Of a stretch of DNA of 42,216 nt, positions 25,230 through 33,308 are shown in pieces (position 1 is the stretch's first letter; each line of letters begins with the position of its first letter). The stretch comes from Candidatus Hadersleviella danica (lineage in GTDB: Bacteria; Chloroflexota; Anaerolineae; Promineifilales; Promineifilaceae). The notes under the pieces were generated by a model. It worked only from the letters and a program-made list of their open reading frames with translations, had not been told where the DNA came from and ran no database searches. The translations under genes were made by a program, and so were the position numbers. Location of the stretch: contig JADJSZ010000042.1 in the NCBI GenBank assembly GCA_016711405.1, positions 1-42,216 on the forward strand. The letters run 5' to 3'.

Positions 25230-27128
25230 ATGACCATTGCTGAACAAGAACAAACCTACACGTTTAAAGCAGAAATCAAACAACTGCTCGATATTCTCAT
25301 TCACTCGCTTTACAAAGAACCCGAAATTTTCGTGCGAGAACTCATCTCCAACGCTTCCGATGCGTTGAGCCGAGTGCAATTTGAGATGCTGACCAACCAC
25401 GAGGTGGTTGACCCCGATGCCGAATTGGGCATTTGGCTGACTGTGCAGAAGCCCGAAGAGGGAGAAGAGGGGGACAAGTGGCTCATCATTAAAGATACGG
25501 GCATTGGCATGACGGCCGATGACTTGCGCCAAAACCTCGGCACGATTGCCCACTCGGGGGCGCGGGAATTTTTGGCCAACTTGCGCCAAAACGGCAACAA
25601 ATCTGAGATTGCCGATGTGATTGGGCAGTTTGGGGTGGGCTTCTATTCTGTTTTTATGGCGGCCGAAGAAGTGCGCGTCGTCTCTCGCAGTGCCCATGCG
25701 GCCGAGAGCGCGGCCGTGTGGATTTCCGATGGGAGCGAGAATTACCGCATTGAGCCAGCCGACAAAAGCGACCGTGGGACTGAGATTCATATCAAACTGC
25801 GTTCCGAAGCGGCCGAATTTGCCGACGAGTGGAAGCTCCGCCAAATCATCAAAAAGCACTCCGATTTTGTCGCCTTCCCCATTTATATTGGCGACCAAGA
25901 GCAACGCGCCAACCAGCAACAATCCATTTGGCGCACCCAGCCCAGCGAGGTGACGGCCGAGGCCAGCAAGAGTTTCTACCAGCAAATGACCCTCGACTTC
26001 GAGGAGCCACTGACTAGCATTCACTTCTCCTCTGATGCACCGCTAAATCTCCGCGCCCTGCTGTTCATTCCCGCCAAGCGCGAAAAGACGATGTTCGCCC
26101 GCCGCACCGAGCCGGGGGTTCAGCTTTACTGCAAAAACGTGCTTATCCAAGAGTATTGCACCGATTTGCTCCCCCGCTGGCTCAGTTTTGTGGATGGGGT
26201 AGTGGATTCCGAAGATTTGCCGCTGAACGTCAGCCGCGAAACAGTCCAAAACAGCCGCCTGATGCGCCAACTGGGTAAGACGATTCGCAAACGGGTGGTG
26301 CGCGAAATTAACAAATTGGCCGAGGATAAGGAGAAATTTGGCGCGTTTTGGGCGCAATACGGCCGTTTCTTCAAAGAAGGAGTGGCCACCGACCACGAAT
26401 CCCGCGAGGAGATTTTGCCCCTCCTGCGCTTCTACTCCTCCAAATCGGATGGGCAACTGACCACACTGGACGAGTATGTGAGCCGTATGCCCGAGAGCCA
26501 AACCGACATTTATTACGTCGTCGGCGACGACCAACGTTCCATTGCCAACAGCCCCCACCTCGACCCATTCAAGGGGCGGGGCATCGAGGTGTTGTACTTT
26601 GTGGATGCGTTCGATGCGTTCATGGCTCCTGCGCTGATGGAGTACAAGGAGAAGCCGTTCCGCAACATTGACGATGCGGCACTGGAATTGCCCGAAACGG
26701 CCGCTGACAGCGAAACCCCCGCTGAGGAAACCCCAGCCGTCCCCGAAGAGCAATTCACTTCGCTGGCCGAGCGGGTGAAGGAGATTTTGGGCGAGCGGGT
26801 GGCGGAGGTACGGCCGTCGAAGCTCCTCAAAGACAGCCCTGTGCGGCTCGTCTCCCCCGAGAACAGCCCCAACACGGCCGCCAGCCGTTTGCAACGGTAC
26901 ATTGACCAAGATTATGCGGTTCCTGTCAAAATTTTGGAGCTAAACCCCCGCCACGGCCTTATCGCCAACTTGGCCAATTTGCACACGGCCGACCCCGCCT
27001 CCCCGCTGGTTGCCCTGCTCGTCGAGCAGTTGCTCGACAGCGCCCTCGTCCAAGAAGGGCTACACCCCAACCCCGCCGACATGCTCCCCCGCATTCAGGC
27101 GTTGATGGAGCAGGTGGCGAGTAGATAG
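25230..27128 (+). CDS. htpG: Hsp90-type molecular chaperone HtpG
   Basis: The 632-residue ATP-dependent chaperone folds or remodels client proteins as a dimer. The Bergerat ATP site is complete: ELISNASDALSR (near 37-48), DTGIGMTADDL, GAREFL and GQFGVGFYSVFMAAE. The middle domain has LYCKNVLIQEYCTDLLPRWLSFVDGVVDSEDLPLNVSRE, followed by a C-terminal dimerisation domain. An acidic Ala/Pro/Glu insert at about 490-510 is a little unusual. AGGAG lies 11 bases before the ATG. No CIRCE operator is visible in the spacer. Length and motifs match the family. Confidence 0.97.
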   Translation: MTIAEQEQTYTFKAEIKQLLDILIHSLYKEPEIFVRELISNASDALSRVQFEMLTNHEVVDPDAELGIWLTVQKPEEGEEGDKWLIIKDTGIGMTADDLRQNLGTIAHSGAREFLANLRQNGNKSEIADVIGQFGVGFYSVFMAAEEVRVVSRSAHAAESAAVWISDGSENYRIEPADKSDRGTEIHIKLRSEAAEFADEWKLRQIIKKHSDFVAFPIYIGDQEQRANQQQSIWRTQPSEVTAEASKSFYQQMTLDFEEPLTSIHFSSDAPLNLRALLFIPAKREKTMFARRTEPGVQLYCKNVLIQEYCTDLLPRWLSFVDGVVDSEDLPLNVSRETVQNSRLMRQLGKTIRKRVVREINKLAEDKEKFGAFWAQYGRFFKEGVATDHESREEILPLLRFYSSKSDGQLTTLDEYVSRMPESQTDIYYVVGDDQRSIANSPHLDPFKGRGIEVLYFVDAFDAFMAPALMEYKEKPFRNIDDAALELPETAADSETPAEETPAVPEEQFTSLAERVKEILGERVAEVRPSKLLKDSPVRLVSPENSPNTAASRLQRYIDQDYAVPVKILELNPRHGLIANLANLHTADPASPLVALLVEQLLDSALVQEGLHPNPADMLPRIQALMEQVASR

Positions 27129-27133
27129 AGACG

Positions 27134-27233
27134 GGAGATAGAGGGGAATGCGTGCTTTGTAGGGGCAACCCTTGTGTTGCCCTTTGCCACAGGGGCAACC
27201 ACAAGGGTTGCCCCTACGAGAATCCCTCTATCT
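27134..27233. terminator. Composite inverted repeat GTAGGGGCAACCC between convergent genes
   Basis: GTAGGGGCAACCCTTGTG (27159-27176) pairs perfectly over 18 bp with 27200-27217, and an outer GAGATAGAGGG stem embraces it. It fills the gap between htpG (+) and the secreted protein gene (-) and could terminate both. The same GGCAACCACAAGGG words occur at 34264-34336. Confidence 0.6.
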
Positions 27234-27240
27234 CTACACT

Positions 27241-27969
27241 CTATCTAGCCTTCTTCGGCCGCATGACCGCCAGCCACGCAAGGGTGAGGGCGACGAAGCT
27301 GGCGAAGATGAGTGGCACGCCCCATGTGGTGGTGGCATCACGGCCGGGGGTGGCACTGCTGGTGAACATTTCGAGAGCGAGCGGGGCTTGAGGGGGCGCG
27401 TTGTAATCCCACAACATGCGAAAGGTGGCGCACCCCTGCGAATCAAAAACGGCCGTGGATTCTCCCTCCAAACTGTGTCCTCGCCCCCCTTGGCTTTGGG
27501 TCAGGATGCCCACGGCGACATCTTGACCCGCCACACCCCCACAAGCATTGACCGACAAATGGAAAAATGTGTCGCCCTCCACATAGTTAGCCACTGTTTG
27601 TACTTGGAGCGGCCGTGTGTCGCAGGTGGCGCTCATGCTCGTCACCACTCGCCACGGGTCTACGGCCAGCCCCTGCCCTTGCACGGGGGCTTGGGCGATG
27701 GGTCGCCAGCCGGCCGTGGCGCCTAGCTCATCGCGCCAGCCGGGGGAGGTGAGGGTGCAATCGGCGTAGCGCAGGTGGAGCGAACCCGTGCTGGGCGCGG
27801 CCGTGGCGGGGTAGAGTTCGTAGCGGCCGTCTTGGGTTACGTATACCGTCAACGGGTGGCCACCGATTTGCCGCCACGAAGGCGACATCTCCTGTGCGGC
27901 CAGTGGTGCTGTGCCCAACAAGAGCCAAAAAAGGAGCCAAGCGGCCGTAAAATTGCGGTAACGAATCAT
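27241..27969 (-). CDS. Secreted or surface protein with C-terminal membrane anchor
   Basis: I do not recognise this 242-residue protein. It has a signal peptide (about 1-24, ending PLAAQ), an extracellular region with several Cys residues (CTLTSPGW, CDTRPLQV, NACGGV, QGCATF) that may form disulfides, and a C-terminal membrane helix (GVPLIFASFVALTLAWLAVM) followed by RPKKAR. This is the arrangement of a type I membrane protein facing outward. ATG 27969 is preferred to the longer 28011 reading because it directly precedes the signal sequence. Its neighbours give no functional clue. Confidence 0.72.
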   Translation of the reverse strand: MIRYRNFTAAWLLFWLLLGTAPLAAQEMSPSWRQIGGHPLTVYVTQDGRYELYPATAAPSTGSLHLRYADCTLTSPGWRDELGATAGWRPIAQAPVQGQGLAVDPWRVVTSMSATCDTRPLQVQTVANYVEGDTFFHLSVNACGGVAGQDVAVGILTQSQGGRGHSLEGESTAVFDSQGCATFRMLWDYNAPPQAPLALEMFTSSATPGRDATTTWGVPLIFASFVALTLAWLAVMRPKKAR

Positions 27970-28143
27970 GAGGTTGGGGAGAAAGGACGAGGGACGAATG
28001 ACAAGGGACAAATGACAAATCCCAAATACTGACTTTTGATTATAAAACAGGTATCCTAAGAATGTGTTAACAAACTGTTACGCCTTGCCCACGCCTTGCC
28101 TACGAAACCCACCCACTTTTTCCCACAACACCCTCGCAACCCC

Positions 28144-28921
28144 ATGAAACTCACAATCTCCCTTGGTCAAATGGATGTGGAATTGGGCAACCCTGCCCGC
28201 AATTTGGAAACAGCTCAAGCGTTTGTCGAAGAAGCGGAGCGACGCGGCTCCCACCTGCTGGTTCTGCCCGAACTATGGTCTACAGGCTATGATTTAGAAA
28301 ACGCGGCCGATTACGCCACGAGCACGGCCGAGGGCATTTTCGCCCAAATCGGCCGTTTGGCCACCAAGCACCACCTGCACATTCTCGGCTCTTGTTTGGC
28401 CCAGCACAATGGCGGCATCGCCAACACCTTGGTTTGGCACGGCCGCCAAGGGGAAATTATGGGCGAATACAGCAAGCTCCACCTGTTTCGGCTGATGGAC
28501 GAAGAGAAATATCTGGTGGCGGGGCAAAAGCCCGTGTTGGTGGAGAGCGAATGGGGGATGGCTGGCCTGAGCATCTGTTACGATTTGCGCTTCCCCGAAC
28601 TGTTTCGCCGCTACGCGCTGGCGGGGGCGCAGATGGTTTTTGTGCCCGCCGAGTGGCCGCACCCCCGTTTGGCGCATTGGCAAACGTTGCTCCGCGCCCG
28701 CGCCATCGAAAATCAGCTTTTTGTGATTGCCTGCAATCGGGTGGGGAGTTCTAAGAACACCCCGTTTTTGGTCACTCTTGCATCATCGGCCCGTGGGGGG
28801 AGACGATTATCGAGGCGGGGAGCAGGAAATTTTGCTCACGGCCGAGATTGACCTATCCCAAGTGGCCGAAGCCCGCCAACGCATTCCCATTCTCAGTGAC
28901 AGACGACCAGAAGTATATTAG
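28144..28921 (+). pseudogene. Carbon-nitrogen hydrolase (nitrilase superfamily), two 1-base deletions
   Basis: The enzyme would hydrolyse an amide such as omega-amidated 2-oxo acids or N-carbamoyl compounds. The catalytic triad is visible: Glu in LPELWSTGY, Lys in YSKLHLF and Cys in LSICYDLRFPELFR. The frame fails after NRVGSSKNTPF. Adding a T in 28765-28769 restores FFGHSCIIGPWGETIIEAG, and adding a G in 28817-28820 restores EQEILLTAEIDLSQVAEARQRIPILSDRRPEVY. The repaired product is 259 residues with a typical nitrilase C-terminus. ATG 28144 (MKLTISLGQMD) matches the family start. Both faults are in homopolymers, so sequencing error is likely. Confidence 0.9.
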
Positions 28922-28999
28922 CGGACAGGAGGAGATAGGGACAGGGACTCCATATCCTGTGCGTCCCTTGTCCCTAGTCCCTAGTCCCCTGTCCTCCTA
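28922..28999. terminator. GGGACAGGGAC / GTCCCTTGTCCC inverted repeat between convergent genes
   Basis: GGACAGGAGGAGATAGGGAC-type words face GTCCCTTGTCCCTAGTCCC words. The spacer between the nitrilase (+) and LuxR (-) genes consists almost wholly of this stem and may terminate both. Confidence 0.55.
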
Positions 29000-29614
29000 C
29001 AGTGGCAACAGCCCCGCCCGTGTGGCCAACGCCACGGCTTCGGTTCGGCTTTGGGCGTTCAGCTTGGCCATGATGGCGGTGACGTGGAATTTAACTGTGT
29101 GGGGGCTGATGGCGAGGGCTTGGGCGATGGCTTTGTTGGTTTGGCCTGTGGCGAGGTGGCGCAACACTTCTTGCTCCCGTTGGCTGAGCGGCTCGGCCGT
29201 GTTCATTTCCTCGGCCGCTGGGGCCATTTGCGGGCTGTAGGCGGGGTCTAGCACGAGCAAGTTGTGGGTGAGGGCGGTCAGCGCGGCCGTTAACTGCTCC
29301 CCCCCCACCTCGCGCAAAAGCACCCCCCGCGCCCCCGCTTGCAAGGCGGCGGGGAACAAATCGGTTGTGGCGAGGAGCAACAAAACGGGGAGTTCCACGG
29401 CCGTAAACGAGGGAAAAGCGGCCGTGTACCCATCCCACCCCCAATCCCACAACACCACTTCGGGGCGATAAACCGCCAACACATCCTCCCATACGGCAGG
29501 GCTGGCCATTTGCCCCACCACCTCACACGGCTCTTGTTCGGCGACAAACCGCGCCAAACCCGCCCGTGCCAAGGGGTCGGCGGCAACGATGAGGACGCGT
29601 AGAGGGGAGGACAT
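28997..29614 (-). CDS. NarL/LuxR-type response regulator
   Basis: A 205-residue regulator with a degenerate receiver domain (1-120) and a LuxR helix-turn-helix (about 140-203: LSQREQEVLRHLATGQTNKAIAQALAISPHTVKFHVTAIMAKL). The acidic pocket is reduced to AADP and the acceptor is probably the Asp in VVLWDWGWDG; the conserved Lys is replaced near GVLLREV. It may therefore work without phosphorylation. The start 29614 (MSSPLRVLIV) fits the family; ATG 29698 would add 28 residues. It is divergent from the GAF kinase gene, which could be its partner or target. Confidence 0.85.
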   Translation of the reverse strand: MSSPLRVLIVAADPLARAGLARFVAEQEPCEVVGQMASPAVWEDVLAVYRPEVVLWDWGWDGYTAAFPSFTAVELPVLLLLATTDLFPAALQAGARGVLLREVGGEQLTAALTALTHNLLVLDPAYSPQMAPAAEEMNTAEPLSQREQEVLRHLATGQTNKAIAQALAISPHTVKFHVTAIMAKLNAQSRTEAVALATRAGLLPL

Positions 29615-29759
29615 GGGAGAGGGGGAGATTTTTGTGGGTTGGATTGGCTCGAGTATAGCACGAAGCGGCGGGGCGTTTGGTTGGGGAGCTTGGCTCATTT
29701 ATTGTTCTAACCAACGGCCGTTGTTTTGTAGGCCTAACGGGATAGGTTAAAATGCGGCT

Positions 29760-31100
29760 ATGACAACTCCCCCTCCTGATTACGCTGTGTTGTATGAACA
29801 AGAGCGGCAAGCCCGCGAACAGGCCGAAACGTGGATGCATGTGGCTGACCAACTCAATCGCCAACTTAACCTTGACGAAGCGTTGCCCGCCGTGTGCCAA
29901 ATTACGGCCGATATGCTGACAGTCCCCATTGTCACCATCAGTTTGTACCATGAAGAGCGCGAAGAGTTGGCGTTGGCTTATGCCTATGGCTTGCCCCTTG
30001 CCGAAATGACCCAAGTACGGCCGATTTCGCGGGAGGTGTACGAACAATTCCGCCAAACAGCGGGGCAAGTAGTCGTGTTTCCCAATGTGCAAACCTTATC
30101 GGATTTGCCCAACGCCGAACTGTATCGGGCAATGGATTTGCGAACCACGGTGGGCATCAGCATGATGCTGGCTGAAACCCACCTGATTGGGCGGCTGAAT
30201 ATCGGCGTGTTGGCGGCCGAACGGGAATTTAGCGGGCGAGAAATCGCCTTGTTGCAGGCCATAGCCAATCAGGCGGCCGTGGTTATCCATCGCGCCAAGC
30301 TGTATGGCGAAGTGCAAAGCTATGCGGCCGAATTGGAGCAGAGAGTGGCCGACCGCACGGCCGATTTGAGTGCCAAAAACGAAGAACTCGCCCTACGCAA
30401 CGAAGAGCTGGATGCCTTTGCCCACACCGTTGCCCACGATTTGCGCTCTCCCCTCAGTACCGTCATTGGTTATCTCGACCTGCTCGACGAGGAATTGCAA
30501 GAGATGGAGACGGCCAGTTTGCGCGATTTGCTGGCGCAAACGGCCTCGGTTGCGGAAACCATCGGCCGTGTGTTGCGCCAAGCGGAACACATGAACAGCA
30601 TTATTGGCGAGTTGTTGTTGCTGGCCAGCGTGCGCCAAACAGAAATCCAACGCCGCCCCATTGACCAACGGGCTGTGGTGGAAAGGGCGTGGGAACGGTT
30701 GGGCAAGCGGGGCACGGCCGAACTTATCTTGCCCCCTGCATGGCCTCTCGTCTGGGGTTACGCCCCGTGGTTGGAGGAGGTCTGGGCCAACTACCTCAGC
30801 AACGCCCTCAAATATGGCGGCCAGCCAGCACAAATCACCGTGGTGGCCGAGCCATTGCCCAAGGGTTGGGTGCGCTATGGCGTGCGCGACAATGGGGCAG
30901 GGCTGACGGCCGAGCAAGCCGCTCAACTCTTCACCCCGTTTACCCGCTTGCACCACCACACCCGCGTGGAAGGGTTTGGCCTTGGCCTCTCGATTGTGGC
31001 ACGCATTTTGGAGAAGTTGGGCGGCCGAGTGGGGGTGGAAAGCGAACTCGGCCGTGGGAGCTTGTTCTACTTTGAATTGCCAATGAGCAATGAGCAATGA
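29760..31100 (+). CDS. GAF-domain sensor histidine kinase
   Basis: The 446-residue cytoplasmic kinase has an N-terminal GAF domain (about 17-185), a coiled coil (AAELEQRVADRTADLSAKNEE), a HisKA box with the phospho-His in FAHTVAHDLRSPLSTVIGYLDLL, and an ATPase domain (YGVRDNGAGLTAEQAAQLF, GFGLGLSIVARILEKLGGRVGVESELGRGSLFYFELP). The final residues MSNEQ and the stop codon are encoded by an AATGAGCAATGAGCAATGA repeat, so the 3' end grew by or was replaced with spacer sequence. It is divergent from the LuxR regulator, a common arrangement for partners. Confidence 0.9.
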   Translation: MTTPPPDYAVLYEQERQAREQAETWMHVADQLNRQLNLDEALPAVCQITADMLTVPIVTISLYHEEREELALAYAYGLPLAEMTQVRPISREVYEQFRQTAGQVVVFPNVQTLSDLPNAELYRAMDLRTTVGISMMLAETHLIGRLNIGVLAAEREFSGREIALLQAIANQAAVVIHRAKLYGEVQSYAAELEQRVADRTADLSAKNEELALRNEELDAFAHTVAHDLRSPLSTVIGYLDLLDEELQEMETASLRDLLAQTASVAETIGRVLRQAEHMNSIIGELLLLASVRQTEIQRRPIDQRAVVERAWERLGKRGTAELILPPAWPLVWGYAPWLEEVWANYLSNALKYGGQPAQITVVAEPLPKGWVRYGVRDNGAGLTAEQAAQLFTPFTRLHHHTRVEGFGLGLSIVARILEKLGGRVGVESELGRGSLFYFELPMSNEQ

Positions 31101-31210
31101 CAAAAAGGCTTTATTGCAAAAGGGCAAAAGAGTGAAAAGACAAAATTTTCCTCCCTTACTTGACTTGAAAAATCCTTTGCCCCTTTATCCTTTTGCGCTT
31201 TTGCAATAAA
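31081..31210. repeat. AATGAGCAATGAGC words plus 21-bp TTTATTGCAAAAGGG stem
   Basis: AATGAGCAATGAGCAATGAC is followed by a stem in which 31110-31130 pairs with 31190-31210 over 21 bases with one mismatch. It separates the GAF kinase from the DUF2142-type gene and ends about 20 bases before that gene's start codon. Confidence 0.7.
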
Positions 31211-31229
31211 AACGACCCCCCAAAAAATA

Positions 31230-32742
31230 ATGCGTAACGAGACGAGATTGATTTGGCTGTTGTTTATCATTATGCTCCTGAAGGGGGCGTTGTGGAGCTT
31301 GGCGTTTCCTCTGTGGCAAGGGCCAGATGAGGATGACCATTATGCTGTCATTCAATTCATCGGCGAACTCGGCCGTTTGCCCGCCGAAGGGGACGAGCTT
31401 TTGCCCGATGAAATCACCCTTTCCCGCCAAATCGCCGATGTCGGCCGACTGGATTATGACCCCACCCAGCGGCAAGCGTTTGGCCAAACCTCGCTTGGCC
31501 CCAACGAGAGCCAATTCGACCAACTGCCCCGCGAAAGCCGCGCCAGCTTTGCCCTTGGCAACGTGGGCAAGCTGATGCACGCCACGCCGCTTTATTACAT
31601 GGGCGCGGCCGTCGTCTATCGCCTCTTCGACGAAGGCAATTTGTTGTGGCGGGTGCAAATCCAACGCTTTTTGGCCGTGCTGGTGGGCGCACCGCTGGTG
31701 TGGGTGGCCTACCTGACCACCCGCGAACTGTTCCCCGCCGCCCGCCCCTCCCACCACGCCCTGCGCCTAACCATTCCCACTCTCGTCGCGTTTCACCCGT
31801 TGATGAGCGAAATCACGGCCGTTGTCTCGGCCGATGGCTTGCTCATTTTGGCCTATTCCCTGCTCATTTACCAAAGCATCTTGGTCTTAAAACACGGCCT
31901 GACGCGCAAGCTGGCCATCGCCATCGCCATCACCTTTGTGGTGGGCAACCTCACCAAGCCGACGCTGAACGGCTATGTGCCGCTGGTGGCCTTGCTGGTG
32001 GGGTACGATTGGTGGCGCACAAGGAGCAAAACGGTTATCACCACTTCCCTGTTGATGAACGCGCTCATCATCCCGCCCATGTTGTGGTGGATGCAACGCA
32101 GTTTGCGGCTCAACGACGATTTGTTTTACTTCAATCCCATCCTCAAAGGGCATCGCATCCTGCAAAACCCATTTTATGATTACACCATTTGGAACCACGC
32201 CGTAGATTTTTACCAATCCATTTGGGGCGGCATGTTGGTCACATGGTGGGGGCATTTTGGCTGGCTCGATACGCCGCTGGCTCCGTGGGTGTACGATGGC
32301 TTGCGCTGGCTGACAGTGGCGGCCGTGGTGGGGTTGGTAGTGGGGCTGTTTCGGCGCAAGGGGGCAGAGGGGCAGAGGGGCGAGGAGCAGAGGAGCATCC
32401 ACAATTAACCATCCACAATTCACAATCACAATTTGGAAATCAGGTTCGGCCGCCGCTCCCCTCCCCGTCTGGCTCTTCCTCGCCCTCACCTTGCTCATCC
32501 CTGTTTTGCTGTTGCAGGTATATGATTTGAGCTTTTGGTGGCAATATGGCAACGGCCGTGGGATGCAGGGCCGCTACTGGCTGGGAACCATTATTCCCAT
32601 GCTGACCTTTTTCGCGGTGGGGTTGCTCTGCCTTGTGCCTGTGCGCTGGCAAGCGGCCGTGCACAACCTTCTCCGCCTCTGCATCATCCTCCTCAATCTG
32701 GCCAGCCTCTTCTTCTACATCTTGCCTCGCTACTATTTATAG
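31230..32742 (+). pseudogene. DUF2142-like polytopic membrane protein split by repeats
   Basis: The first part (31230-32408, 392 residues) has a membrane N-terminus, the motif PLWQGPDEDDHYAVIQF typical of DUF2142/GT-C-like membrane proteins (an acidic pair in the first external loop), and about nine membrane helices. It ends with RRKGAEGQRGEEQRSIHN encoded by GGCAGAGGGGCAGAGG and CACAATTAACC words. A second open frame (about 32440-32742, another frame) continues with WLFLALTLLIPVLLLQVYDLSFWWQYGNGRGMQGRYWLGTIIPMLTFFAVGLL, which reads as the missing C-terminus. Insertion of repeat DNA with loss of frame is the simplest explanation. It may be involved in polysaccharide or glycolipid assembly. 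There is no ribosome-binding site; the start follows a repeat. Confidence 0.75.
32361..32435. repeat. GGCAGAGGGGCAGAGG and CCACAATTAACCATCC words inside a gene
   Basis: Two word families in succession, each also seen between genes (15951-15970, 35630-35662, 41925-41957). They divide the DUF2142-like gene. Confidence 0.7.
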
Positions 32743-32794
32743 AAGGGGAAAAGGGACGGGGGACTTGGGACTGGGGATTCGACCCGATTGGGAT

Positions 32795-32864
32795 GGTCAG
32801 GAGACCACCGCTCTCATTTCGTGGCGTCGCGTGGTATAGCCACATTGTATGTGAGGAATCCCCC
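32795..32864. repeat. GGTCAGGAGACC-AATCCCCC flanking repeat, left copy
   Basis: Begins with GGTCAGGAGACC (4-bp arms around AGGA) and ends AATCCCCC. A shorter right copy with the same head and tail lies beyond the array at 33103-33142; both contain an ATAGC and a GTA block between. Confidence 0.55.
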
Positions 32865-32889
32865 AACCCTGCCCCACAACTCAATCGCC

Positions 32890-33070
32890 AAACCGACACG
32901 TGTTCGTTTACAAACCAACACGTGTTCGTTGCCCAACCAACACGTGTTCGTTTACAAACAGGTACGTACCTGTTTGTAAACACATACGTACGTGTTGGCC
33001 AACACGTGCGCACGTCTTTTCGAACACGTGCGCACGTTTTTGTAAACCAATGGGCAATTGTTTTGTAACA
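32890..33070. repeat. 22-bp nested palindrome array
   Basis: Seven ACGT-centred palindromes have centres at 32899.5, 32921.5, 32943.5, 32965.5, 32987.5, 33009.5 and 33031.5, exactly 22 bases apart (cores ACACGTGT three times, GGTACGTACC, ATACGTACGT, ACGTGCGCACGT twice). Midway between them, at 11-base offsets, lie GTTTACAAAC-, GTTGCCCAAC- or GTTGGCCAAC-type palindromes. 32950-32981 is one perfect 32-bp palindrome and 32990-33007 a perfect 18-bp one. The pattern fades after about 33070. The unit length is not a multiple of three, so it is not protein coding. Unlike CRISPR it has no constant repeat with variable spacers of 30 or more bases. Function unknown. Confidence 0.9.
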
Positions 33071-33102
33071 GATGCGTACTGGCACACCCAGCAAGGTGGA
33101 GC

Positions 33103-33142
33103 GGTCAGGAGACCTTCCATAGCATACGAGGTACAATCCCCC
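33103..33142. repeat. GGTCAGGAGACC-AATCCCCC flanking repeat, right copy
   Basis: Same head (33103-33114) and tail (33135-33142) as the left copy in direct orientation, 40 bases long. Confidence 0.55.
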
Positions 33143-33260
33143 TCTTTTCCCCGCCCGCTCTGCCACCTAAACATGACCCACACCATGACCTTGGGCACAA
33201 CCCAAACCTTGCCTGTTCGTATATTCTTGGGAAGATTAGAGAAGAAAGAAGAGGAAATAC

Positions 33261-33308
33261 CCCCTAGCCACTAGCCACTAGCCACTAACCACTAACTACT
33301 AACCACTT
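33261..33308. repeat. AGCCACTAGCCACTAACCACT word repeat abutting an ATG
   Basis: Seven-base words CTAGCCA/CTAACCA in tandem end 0-2 bases before the ATG of the ABC ATPase gene, where a ribosome-binding site would normally be. Same family at 34339-34367, 35677-35715 and 39448-39500. Confidence 0.75.

Larger units (their letters stand above)
32743..33308. other. Intergenic region with palindrome array
   Basis: About 565 bases without a supported gene. Reading frames across it are repeat artefacts. From left to right it holds a short GGGACTTGGGACTGGGG run (32755-32776), a GGTCAGGAGACC-headed repeat, the 22-bp palindrome array, a second GGTCAGGAGACC repeat, about 115 bases of unremarkable sequence, and the AACCACT words before the ABC operon. 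Confidence 0.7.

Noticed and set aside
27172..27726. Plus-strand frame after htpG
   Set aside because: It begins in the GTAGGGGCAACCC stem and runs antisense to the secreted protein gene; no family features.
32990..33007. parS centromere site
   Set aside because: The 18-bp palindrome does not match the canonical ParB site TGTTTCACGTGAAACA, though the CACGTG core elsewhere in the array is reminiscent; too weak to claim.
32890..33070. CRISPR array
   Set aside because: Units are only 22 bp and palindromic, with no constant repeat plus 30-base variable spacers, and no cas gene is near.
32693..33274. Protein-coding frames across the palindrome array
   Set aside because: They exist in several frames on both strands because the repeat lacks stops; the 22-bp period is not a multiple of three and no ribosome-binding site or homology is visible.
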